DNA of 64,000 nucleotides from Streptomyces ruber (lineage in GTDB: Bacteria > Actinomycetota > Actinomycetes > Streptomycetales > Streptomycetaceae): positions 930,001 to 994,000 of the forward strand of contig NZ_BMQK01000001.1 in NCBI RefSeq assembly GCF_014648075.1, read 5' to 3'. Within the stretch, counting starts at the first letter, position 1; the number at the start of each line of letters is the position of its first letter. Shown piece after piece: positions 1 to 7,134 of this stretch. Below the pieces are notes generated by a model. It made no database searches and was not told where the DNA came from. It saw only the letters and a program-made list of their open reading frames with translations. The translations under genes and the position numbers were made by a program.

Positions 1-102
1 TTCCGGAATCCGTGGGGTGATCCCTTGACTGCGCATGACTGCGATTGACGCTTGAATGATCGGCGTCAGGGATGCAGCGTACGGGCACTCACCGCGCCTT
101 TG

Positions 103-780
103 CTATCCAGGCCGGACCGCGAGGTGCACGACGTCCGGAACTCCTCGGGCAACCGGGATCTCTTCGGTACGCACCTGCTGGAACCCGGCATTCCCCAAGG
201 TTTCTTCGAAATGCGCCGACGGCTGGGCCGACCACACCGCGAGCACTCCGCCGGGTTTCAACGCCGTTGCGCAGCTTGCCAGTCCGGCCGCCGAGTAGAG
301 GGTGCCGTTGTCCTCGGTGACCGTCCAGTCGGGGCCGTTGTCGATGTCCAGGCACAACGCGTCGAATGTGGCGGACGTCTCATTGACGTACGCGACCAGG
401 TCCGCCTCGACGATCTCGGTGCGGGGGTCCGCGAGCGCGCCGGCGGACACCGCCGCCAGGGGGCCGTGCCGATGCCATCCGATGATCGCCGGCTCACGCT
501 CCACCACCGTGATGCGCCCCCAGCGGGGGTTCGCGGCGGCGTGTGCGAGCGAGAACCCGACCCCCAGCCCGCCGATGAGCACGCTCGGCGCCGGGCGGTC
601 GTCCAGCGTCTGCAGCGCCGCGTCGACCAGCAGCCGCTCCGAACGTCCGTCGGAGGTGTCCATGAGGAAACAGCCGTTGGCGATGATCTGCAGCAGCTCC
701 CCGTGCCGCCGCAGCACGACCTCACCGTACGGGCCCTCGCGCCGGTCGATGACTTCCGGGATCTCGTAGGCAGTGCTCAT
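103..780 (-). CDS. Spermidine synthase-fold (class I SAM-type) protein
   Basis: The 225-residue product has a Rossmann-type nucleotide-binding loop GGLGVGFS at about residues 70-77. An acidic residue follows at the end of the next strand (VVEREPAI), and there is an Asp-rich stretch LDIDNGPD near residue 150. This is the layout of the spermidine synthase/methyltransferase superfamily. The protein is shorter than true aminopropyltransferases and lacks an obvious N-terminal beta domain, so its substrate is unknown. The ATG at 780 was chosen because coding character stops there. Upstream lies a broken acetyltransferase gene on the same strand. Family is fairly sure; aminopropyl transfer is not shown. 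Confidence 0.8.
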   Translation of the reverse strand: MSTAYEIPEVIDRREGPYGEVVLRRHGELLQIIANGCFLMDTSDGRSERLLVDAALQTLDDRPAPSVLIGGLGVGFSLAHAAANPRWGRITVVEREPAIIGWHRHGPLAAVSAGALADPRTEIVEADLVAYVNETSATFDALCLDIDNGPDWTVTEDNGTLYSAAGLASCATALKPGGVLAVWSAQPSAHFEETLGNAGFQQVRTEEIPVARGVPDVVHLAVRPG

Positions 781-858
781 GGCCTCATCCTGGCAGTTCC
801 TCCGGGGAGGCCGGGGAAGGGCCGGTGGAACGGTCCGCGAGGCCTCGCCGTCCCCCGC

Positions 859-912
859 GCACCCGACGGCACCGGCGCACCCGACGGCACCGGCGCACCC
901 GACGGCACCGGC
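859..912. repeat. Three 18-bp tandem repeats
   Basis: The unit GCACCCGACGGCACCGGC occurs three times without a break, at 859, 877 and 895. The array lies between the start of the spermidine-synthase-like gene and the stop of the broken GNAT gene, both on the minus strand. Confidence 0.85.
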
Positions 913-944
913 GCGCTCGCCGGCGCCGTCCGCGCGCACCGCGG

Positions 945-1476
945 TCAGGGGCTCCCCCCGAACTTCGCGGAGGCCAACGGTGCCTCCACACGCCGGCCCG
1001 GCGACTCGTACGGCGCCCGTCCGTCCGGCGTCCCCGCCAGTACCCCGGTCCGTGCCCCCTGCTCGAACGCCGCGCGGCCGAGGGTGCGCATCACCAGGGT
1101 GCCCAGGCCCCGGCGGCGGTGGGCGGCGGAGGTCTCGACCTGGTCGGCGACCGCCGTACGCCCGGTCGGGGCGATCTGGGCCGCGCGCGGCCCAGGAGCC
1201 GTCCGGGGCGGCGACCAGTGCGCGGACGACGCCGCCGCGCGACCAGGTGCGCAGCCGGTAGCCGTCGGGGAGCGCCGGTGTCCCGTGCTCCTCCGCCCGC
1301 AGCGGCACCGGCATCGGGCAGCCGGACTCGGGACCGGTCCACCAGCCCTCGCCGAGCCACGGCCCGGCCCTGTCCCGCTCCGCGAAGACCTTGAGCCGGA
1401 CGCCGTGTCCCGTCACGGCGTCGGCCACCTTGCGGACCGTCGCCTCCTCGGCCTCGTCGTGCGTGGCGGTGAGCAC
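945..1476 (-). pseudogene. Frameshifted GNAT acetyltransferase remnant
   Basis: Reading leftward from about 1476, one frame encodes a GNAT-like N-terminal half (ending GVVRALVAAPDGSWAARG, near 1195). The continuation is in another frame: QIAPTGRTAVADQVET, then the acetyl-CoA loop HRRRGLGTLVMRTLG, ending at the TGA at 945-947. Neither frame alone gives a whole protein. The 5' end is also short compared with streptomycete relatives as I remember them, and the last 25 residues are poorly conserved. It could be a true pseudogene or a single-base sequencing error at about 1190-1200. The family call is firm; the loss of function is an inference. Confidence 0.75.
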
Positions 1477-1528
1477 GCGGCGCTCACGTGCTCACCCGGT
1501 CCCACGTCGATCGTGCGGGCCCAGGGTT

Positions 1529-1556
1529 CCACCAGGGGCGGCGCCGCCCCTGGTGG
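1529..1556. repeat. 28-bp perfect palindrome
   Basis: Two 14-bp arms (CCACCAGGGGCGGC at 1529-1542 and its exact reverse complement at 1543-1556) meet with no spacer. It lies between the broken GNAT gene and the lon control region. It could act as a terminator-like hairpin on either strand or as a dyad operator. Confidence 0.8.
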
Positions 1557-1597
1557 GACGACCCGGCGGTCGGTCCCCGCCCGCACGAGTCGGTGAT

Positions 1598-1611
1598 CGC
1601 TGACAGCGAAC
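1598..1611 (-). promoter_or_regulatory. Probable ClgR box upstream of lon
   Basis: On the minus strand the sequence reads GTTCGCTGTCAGCG, matching the GTTCGC-N5-GCG consensus described for ClgR, the activator of clp and lon genes in S. lividans. It lies 75-88 bases before the lon ATG. The sequence match is direct; the binding is inferred from the family. Confidence 0.6.
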
Positions 1612-1644
1612 ACGTTTGGGGGAACATTCAACGGCTCATGAGCA

Positions 1645-1663
1645 TTGAGTCGGCATAGCTCAA
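1645..1663. promoter_or_regulatory. HAIR-like HspR operator upstream of lon
   Basis: The dyad TTGAGT-N7-GCTCAA closely matches the HspR-associated inverted repeat (CTTGAGT-N7-ACTCAAG). It ends 22 bases before the lon ATG, a position suited to repression. HspR control of lon is known in S. lividans; here it is inferred from the motif. Confidence 0.7.
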
Positions 1664-1685
1664 CTTGACACCTAGGGAGAGACTC

Positions 1686-4088
1686 ATGGCTTCGACGTCC
1701 ACACCGCTCACCCTGCCCGTGCTGCCTCTCGACGACGAGGTCGTGCTGCCGGGGATGGTGGTGCCGCTGGACCTGAACGACGCCGAGGTGCGGGCCGCGG
1801 TCGAGGCCGCGCAGGCCGCCGCGCGCTCCGAGCCCGGCAAGCCCAGGGTGCTGCTGGTACCGAGGATCGACGGGACGTACGCGAGCACGGGCGTGCTCGG
1901 CACCGTCGAGCAGGTGGGACGGCTGGCCGACGGTGACCCGGGCGCCCTGATCCGCGCGCGCGGCCGGGTGCGCATCGGTGCCGGGACCACCGGACCGGGC
2001 GCCGCCCTGTGGGTGGAGGGCACCAGGATCGACGAGACCGTGCCCGAGCCCCTGCCGGGGCAGGTCACCGAGCTCGTCAAGGAGTACAAGGCCCTCGCCA
2101 CCGCCTGGCTGCGCAAGCGCGGCGCCTGGCAGGTCGTGGACCGGGTGCAGGCCATCGACGACGTCTCCGCCCTCGCCGACAACTCCGGTTACTCGCCCTT
2201 CCTGAGCACCGAGCAGAAGGTCGCGCTGCTGGAGACCGCCGACCCCGTCGCCCGGCTGAAGCTCGCCACCCAGCAGCTCCGCGACCACCTCGCCGAGCAG
2301 GAGGTCGCCGAGACCATCGCCAAGGACGTCCAGGAGGGCGTCGACAAGCAGCAGCGCGAGTTCCTGCTGCGCCGGCAGCTGGAGGCCGTGCGCAAGGAGC
2401 TGCGCGAGCTGAACGGCGAGAAGGAGGGCGAGGAGTCCGACGACTACCGCGCCCGTGTCGAGGCCGCCGATCTCCCCGAGAAGGTGCGGGAGGCCGCGCT
2501 CAAGGAGGTCGACAAGCTGGAACGGGCCTCCGACCAGTCGCCCGAGGGCTCCTGGATCCGCACCTGGCTCGACACCGTCCTCGAACTGCCGTGGAACGAG
2601 CGGACGGAGGACGCGTACGACATCCAGGGCGCCAAGGCCGTCCTGGACGCCGAGCACGCGGGTCTGGACGACGTGAAGGAGCGGATCACCGAGTACCTGG
2701 CGGTGCGCAAGCGGCGCGGCGACCGGGGGCTGGGGGTCATCGGCGGCCGTCGCGGCGGCGCCGTGCTGGCCCTCGTCGGCCCGCCCGGCGTCGGCAAGAC
2801 CAGCCTGGGTGAGTCCGTCGCGCACGCCATGGGCCGGAAGTTCGTCCGCGTCGCGCTCGGCGGTGTCCGGGACGAGGCGGAGATCCGCGGCCACCGGCGC
2901 ACGTACGTCGGCGCGCTGCCCGGCCGGATCGTGCGGGCCATCAAGGAGGCCGGGTCGATGAACCCGGTGGTGCTGCTCGACGAGATCGACAAGGTCGGCT
3001 CCGACTTCCGGGGCGACCCGGCCGCCGCCCTCCTGGAAGTCCTCGACCCGGCGCAGAACCACACCTTCCGCGACCACTACCTGGAGGTCGAACTCGACCT
3101 CTCCGACGTCGTCTTCCTCGCCACCGCCAACGTCCTGGAGGCCATCCCGGAGGCCCTGCTCGACCGTATGGAGCTGGTCCGTCTCGATGGCTACACCGAG
3201 GACGAGAAGATCGTCATCGCCCGGGACCACCTGCTGCCGCGGCAGCTCGACCGGGCCGGTCTGGGCGCCGACGAGGTCACGGTCGACGAGAGCGCGCTGC
3301 GCAAGCTGGCCGGCGAGTACACGCGCGAGGCGGGCGTGCGCACCCTGGAGCGGTCCATCGCCCGGCTGCTGCGCAAGGTCGCGGCCCAGCACGAACTGGG
3401 CGAGCGGGAGCTGCCGTTCACCATCACGGACGGCGAGCTGCGCGACCTGATCGGCCGGCCGCACCACGTACCCGAGTCCGCCCAGGACCCGGCCGAGCGG
3501 CGCACCTCGGTGCCGGGCGTCGCGACGGGCCTCGCGGTCACCGGCGCGGGCGGCGACGTCCTGTACGTCGAGGCGTCGCTGGCCGACCCCGAGACGGGCG
3601 CGGCGGGCCTGACGCTCACCGGTCAGCTCGGCGACGTGATGAAGGAGTCGGCGCAGATCGCGCTGAGCTTCCTGCGCAGCCACGGCGCCGAACTGGAACT
3701 GCCGGTCGGCGACCTGAAGGACCGGGGCGTGCACATCCACTTCCCGGCGGGCGCGGTGCCCAAGGACGGCCCGAGCGCGGGCATCACGATGACGACCGCG
3801 CTGGCCTCGCTGCTCTCCGGCCGGCTGGTCCGCACGGACGTGGCGATGACCGGTGAGGTGTCGCTGACCGGCCGCGTCCTGCCGATCGGCGGGGTGAAGC
3901 AGAAGCTGCTCGCCGCGCACCGGGCGGGGGTCACCACGGTGATCATCCCCAAGCGCAACGAGCCCGACCTGGACGACGTCCCGGCCGAGGTCCTGGAGAA
4001 GCTCGACGTGCACGCCGTCACGGACGTGCGGCAGGTGCTGGAGCTGGCGCTGGCCCCGGCGGAGGTGGAGGTCCCGGCCGTGGCGTGA
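1686..4088 (+). CDS. lon: ATP-dependent protease Lon
   Basis: The 800-residue product is a full-length LonA protease of the cytoplasm that unfolds and degrades abnormal and regulatory proteins. An N-terminal substrate-binding domain covers about residues 1-200. An AAA+ module follows, with Walker [10 protein letters not shown] near residue 365 and Walker [11 protein letters not shown]. The C-terminal protease domain has the catalytic Ser in [10 protein letters not shown] (residue 697) and Lys740 in [11 protein letters not shown], the usual 43-residue spacing. The ATG at 1686 is preceded by AGGGAGA; an upstream in-frame TTG at 1665 lacks such a site and overlaps the operator region. It appears monocistronic, with ClgR- and HspR-type sites upstream and a strong hairpin downstream. 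Confidence 0.97.
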   Translation: MASTSTPLTLPVLPLDDEVVLPGMVVPLDLNDAEVRAAVEAAQAAARSEPGKPRVLLVPRIDGTYASTGVLGTVEQVGRLADGDPGALIRARGRVRIGAGTTGPGAALWVEGTRIDETVPEPLPGQVTELVKEYKALATAWLRKRGAWQVVDRVQAIDDVSALADNSGYSPFLSTEQKVALLETADPVARLKLATQQLRDHLAEQEVAETIAKDVQEGVDKQQREFLLRRQLEAVRKELRELNGEKEGEESDDYRARVEAADLPEKVREAALKEVDKLERASDQSPEGSWIRTWLDTVLELPWNERTEDAYDIQGAKAVLDAEHAGLDDVKERITEYLAVRKRRGDRGLGVIGGRRGGAVLALVGPPGVGKTSLGESVAHAMGRKFVRVALGGVRDEAEIRGHRRTYVGALPGRIVRAIKEAGSMNPVVLLDEIDKVGSDFRGDPAAALLEVLDPAQNHTFRDHYLEVELDLSDVVFLATANVLEAIPEALLDRMELVRLDGYTEDEKIVIARDHLLPRQLDRAGLGADEVTVDESALRKLAGEYTREAGVRTLERSIARLLRKVAAQHELGERELPFTITDGELRDLIGRPHHVPESAQDPAERRTSVPGVATGLAVTGAGGDVLYVEASLADPETGAAGLTLTGQLGDVMKESAQIALSFLRSHGAELELPVGDLKDRGVHIHFPAGAVPKDGPSAGITMTTALASLLSGRLVRTDVAMTGEVSLTGRVLPIGGVKQKLLAAHRAGVTTVIIPKRNEPDLDDVPAEVLEKLDVHAVTDVRQVLELALAPAEVEVPAVA

Positions 4089-4143
4089 CGCCCGGCGCCC
4101 CGGGGGCTCCCGGTCGTGCCGTGAGGGACGCGACCGGTCGAGG

Positions 4144-4177
4144 AAGGCCCGGGTCCCCCGTCGGGGACCCGGGCCTT
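4144..4177. terminator. Hairpin terminator after lon
   Basis: A perfect 15-bp stem (AAGGCCCGGGTCCCC) closes a four-base CGTC loop. It lies 56 bases after the lon stop and before the convergent GH25 gene, so it may serve both strands. Confidence 0.85.
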
Positions 4178-4207
4178 CACGCGCGGGTGTGTGTCCGTAC
4201 GGCGCGC

Positions 4208-4256
4208 GGTCCGGCCGTCGGTCGTACGGCGCAGGTCCGGCCGTCGGTCGTACGGC
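4208..4256. repeat. 23-bp direct repeat, two copies
   Basis: The same 23 bases (beginning GGTCCGGCCGTCGG) occur at 4208-4230 and 4234-4256, just beyond the stop codon of the GH25 gene. No function is evident. Confidence 0.8.
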
Positions 4257-4263
4257 CCGGGGC

Positions 4264-5127
4264 TCAGCCGTTGGCGAGGGCCTCCAGCCGGTCCAGCGTG
4301 CCGTTGAACCGGTTGTGGTCGCCGACGTACGGGCCGGTCGCCGTGTACTGCCACATGGTGTAGCCGCTCCAGCCCGCGGGCATGGGGCCCACGGAGGAGG
4401 CGTACCGCGCGATCCACAGCGGGTGGGCGCCGAGGCCGGCGTGGCTGCCCGTGCACTGGTTCCACCAGGTGGTGGCCGTGTAGACGACGGCGTGGCGTCC
4501 CGTCCGTTCCCTGTACCGGTCCAGGAAGTCCCGGATCCAGGCGACCATCGCGCTCGGTGACTTGCCGTAGCAGGCGCTGCCGTACGGGTTCCACTCGATG
4601 TCCAGCACGCCCGGCAGCGTCCTGCCGTCCGCCGACCAGCCGCCGCCGTTGTCGACGAAGTAGTCCGCCTGGGCGGCACCGGAGGCGCCGTTGGGGAGCG
4701 CGAAGTGGTAGGCGCCGCGGACCATGCCGACGCCGGAGGCGCCGTTGTACTGCTGCGCGTAGGAGGGGTTGCGGTAGGAGGTGCCCTCGGTCGCCTTCAC
4801 GTAGGCCCAGCGGACGCCGCTGTTCCACAGGGCCCGCCACGCGACGTCGCGCTGGTGGCTGCTGACGTCCACGCCTTCCGTGTGCAGGGCCCGGCCGGGC
4901 GGGGACCCGTCGCCGTCGCGGGCCTCCTGGCCGTCGTGCATGCGGACGCCCAGGCCCATGTACGCGGAACCGGGAGCGGGAGCGGGAGCGGGGGCGGGAG
5001 AGGGAGAGGGGGAGGGGGCGGCGACGGCGGCGGCCGGGAAGGGGAGGAGGACGAGCGCGGCGACGAGGGCCGCGCGGAGGGTGAGGGGGGAGAGCGAGCG
5101 GGTGGATCCGGATCTGCGCACGGGCAT
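4264..5127 (-). CDS. Secreted GH25 muramidase (lysozyme)
   Basis: The 287-residue product starts at the ATG at 5127 with an Arg-rich n-region, a hydrophobic core (LRAALVAALVLLPFPAAA) and a cleavage-like AVAA site. A Pro/Ser/Ala linker follows. The catalytic domain then runs from GVDVSSHQ to the C terminus, with the second acidic pair in LDIEWN, as in Cellosyl-type glycoside hydrolase family 25 enzymes that cut peptidoglycan between MurNAc and GlcNAc. No separate cell-wall-binding domain is present. The gene is convergent with lon. An ATG 25 codons upstream is less likely because it would bury the signal peptide. Confidence 0.9.
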   Translation of the reverse strand: MPVRRSGSTRSLSPLTLRAALVAALVLLPFPAAAVAAPSPSPSPAPAPAPAPGSAYMGLGVRMHDGQEARDGDGSPPGRALHTEGVDVSSHQRDVAWRALWNSGVRWAYVKATEGTSYRNPSYAQQYNGASGVGMVRGAYHFALPNGASGAAQADYFVDNGGGWSADGRTLPGVLDIEWNPYGSACYGKSPSAMVAWIRDFLDRYRERTGRHAVVYTATTWWNQCTGSHAGLGAHPLWIARYASSVGPMPAGWSGYTMWQYTATGPYVGDHNRFNGTLDRLEALANG

Positions 5128-5446
5128 GACGGGCCTTCCGAAGGGCGCGATGCTGCTCGGTGGGGGGTGCGGTGGGGTACGCGCTCGGCCGTGCGTGGAC
5201 ACAGGCGCGGTGCGGCGGGCCTGTTGCCGGCACGGCGGGGCGTCACCCGGGGGAGGGGGAGAGCTGTGAGGGGAGTGGGGGGAGTGGCGCGATCATGACA
5301 ATCTGCGCCCCCGATGACGCTACGCATGTTCGACTTCCCGCGGAAGAGGGCCCGGGGCACGCCGTTGGTCTACGCCTGCGAAATACTGACCGAGCTGCGA
5401 CGACGCCGCTACTCGGCGGAAACTTTCAGGAACGGGAAACCGGAGC
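5128..5446. other. Divergent intergenic region
   Basis: This stretch separates the GH25 gene (leftward) from the MarR gene (rightward) and should carry both promoters. It is purine-rich near 5240-5285. I see no clear palindrome that would mark a MarR operator, and no small coding region. Confidence 0.5.
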
Positions 5447-5950
5447 ATGGGTGCTGACGCGTACGACAACGGCATCGGCGGTGCGCACCGGGACGGCGCC
5501 GACGTGCCGCGGAACGGTATGGACCTCGCCTTCCTCGACCTGGAGCGGGAGCTGACCGTCCTGCTGCGCCGGGCCCGCGCGAAGTCCGGCGAGATGGCCC
5601 GCGCGGTCCACCCCGACCTGGAGTCCGCCGCGTACGGCCTGCTCGCCCGGCTGGAGGAGAGCGGCGGGCTGCGCGCCACGGAACTCGCGGCCTACATCGG
5701 CGTCGGCAAGGCCACCATGTCCCGCCAGCTGCGCGCCCTGGAGCAGCTCGGCCTCGTGGCCCGCGAGCCCGACCCCGCGGACGGCCGCGCCTGGCTCGTC
5801 CGCCTCACCGAGGAGGGGCGGCAGCGCTTCCGCAGGGTGCGGGACGCCCGCCGGGAGCGGTACGTGCGCCGGCTGTCCGGCTGGGACCGGGCGGAGGTCG
5901 CCGAACTCGCGCGTCTGCTGCACCAGTTGAACCAGGGCAACGACATCTGA
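5447..5950 (+). CDS. MarR-family transcriptional regulator
   Basis: The 167-residue product carries a winged helix-turn-helix of the MarR type: ATELAAYIGVGKATMSRQLR forms the DNA-reading helices (about residues 84-103) and REPDPADGRAWLVRLT the wing. Flanking helices suit dimerisation. The start at 5447 has only a weak CGGAG site; an in-frame ATG at 5519 (MDLAFLDLE) would still keep the domain. It is divergent from the GH25 gene and convergent with the phosphatase gene. Ligand and targets are unknown. Confidence 0.88.
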   Translation: MGADAYDNGIGGAHRDGADVPRNGMDLAFLDLERELTVLLRRARAKSGEMARAVHPDLESAAYGLLARLEESGGLRATELAAYIGVGKATMSRQLRALEQLGLVAREPDPADGRAWLVRLTEEGRQRFRRVRDARRERYVRRLSGWDRAEVAELARLLHQLNQGNDI

Positions 5951-5979
5951 CCCGGCCGGCCCGCGCGCCGCGCCGCACG

Positions 5980-6780
5980 TCACGGCTCCACGTACACCAC
6001 CGTCGCGTCGTCGTGCCGCTTCGCCCGCCCCAGGTACGTCCGCGCGGAGTCGGCGCGCTCCAGGGTCCGCACGCGCCGCACCAGCTCCGGCGCGCCCTCC
6101 TCCCGTACGACCCAGAAGCAGTCCGCCCAGTCGCCCTGCCGGAACCGGTCCACCCAGCGCGTCGCCCCGTCCGTCAGCGCGGCGAGGGCCTGCACCTCCC
6201 GGCGCGGCACGGCGCCCGTCACCGCGCGCGCGGCCACCGACGGGTCGGCCGCCGCCGTGAAGAAGCCGCCCTCCCGGTTGCGCAGCGTCGCGTCCGTCAC
6301 CGCGGCCGACGCCAGCGACGTACGGGGCAGCCGCGCCAGACGGTCGTCGAGGACCGCCGTGACCGCCCCGCCCGGCCCCTGGAGCAGCAGCGCCGAGTCC
6401 GACAGCACCAGGTACTCCACGGACCGCGGGGACCAGCGGGCCAGGACCACGGTCGCCTGAGGGGTGCGCGGGTGAGAAAGATCACAGGTTGAGGCGTGCG
6501 CGTTCGCGGTACGGGCGATGGCTCCCGCGAGCACCTGCGGCAGCGGCAAATCCCCTGGTGAAACGGACAGTTCGGTCAGGGCGCCGCCGAGCCGCGCGGT
6601 GAACCACGCGACCGTGTGCCGGCAGCCGTACGCGCTCGGCGGCGGCGTCACACCGTCCAGGACGACCAGAGAACCACCCTGTCCCGAAGCGGGAACCGCG
6701 ACCGCGGCGAAGTCCTCGTTGGTGTGATCGGGGCTGCCGGGCTCGGAGATCACTTCCGTACGCATCGGACCAGTCTGCAC
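5980..6780 (-). CDS. PP2C-like protein phosphatase domain protein
   Basis: The 266-residue protein shows the spaced acidic motifs of PP2C-family metal-dependent phosphatases: NEDFAAV, VVLDGVTPP, LSDSALLL, LTDGATRW and KRHDDATVVYV. No membrane segment or sensor domain is present, so it is probably cytoplasmic. The GTG at 6780 has GAAGGG just upstream; the ATG at 6765 (MRTEVISEPG) is an alternative with a poorer site. It faces away from the conservon across a 350-base spacer. Its partner kinase cannot be told from the sequence. Confidence 0.82.
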   Translation of the reverse strand: MQTGPMRTEVISEPGSPDHTNEDFAAVAVPASGQGGSLVVLDGVTPPPSAYGCRHTVAWFTARLGGALTELSVSPGDLPLPQVLAGAIARTANAHASTCDLSHPRTPQATVVLARWSPRSVEYLVLSDSALLLQGPGGAVTAVLDDRLARLPRTSLASAAVTDATLRNREGGFFTAAADPSVAARAVTGAVPRREVQALAALTDGATRWVDRFRQGDWADCFWVVREEGAPELVRRVRTLERADSARTYLGRAKRHDDATVVYVEP

Positions 6781-7134
6781 GAGCCCTTCACAAGATCCAC
6801 GAGCAGTCCGGCGAGGGGTGCCGAACGGTCGCGATCCGCAGGTCGGGGGCCGGAATTGACGGCAAATGATCGGGGTTGGTGAAGCGTGGCGGCGAATATT
6901 GCCAAAGCCCGCCGCATACGTCCAACCGGCCCGCCGTGTCCGGCTCCGGCATGCACCGGAGGAACTTGCCCGCCAACTCTCCTCCGATGTTCACTCCTTC
7001 GGGTGGCGGGCTCGATGATGCGGGACCACTGCCCACCGGCACTGGGAGGGTCGGGAGCCGTAACCGGGAAAACGTCACAGTTGACGGCACGTCACCCGGC
7101 TTGATGGGTACACGAGTCACGAAGGCGAGCACCG
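6781..7134. other. Intergenic region before the conservon
   Basis: This is the presumed promoter region of the five-gene conservon set and, on the other strand, of the PP2C-like gene. A TTGACG at 7081-7086 resembles a -35 box, but the -10 candidate near 7103-7110 is poor. No coding region is evident. Confidence 0.45.

Noticed and set aside
1413..4679. A 1088-codon open frame on the minus strand over lon
   Set aside because: It is the shadow of lon codons; lon has full domain content and a start site, and the antisense product is low complexity.
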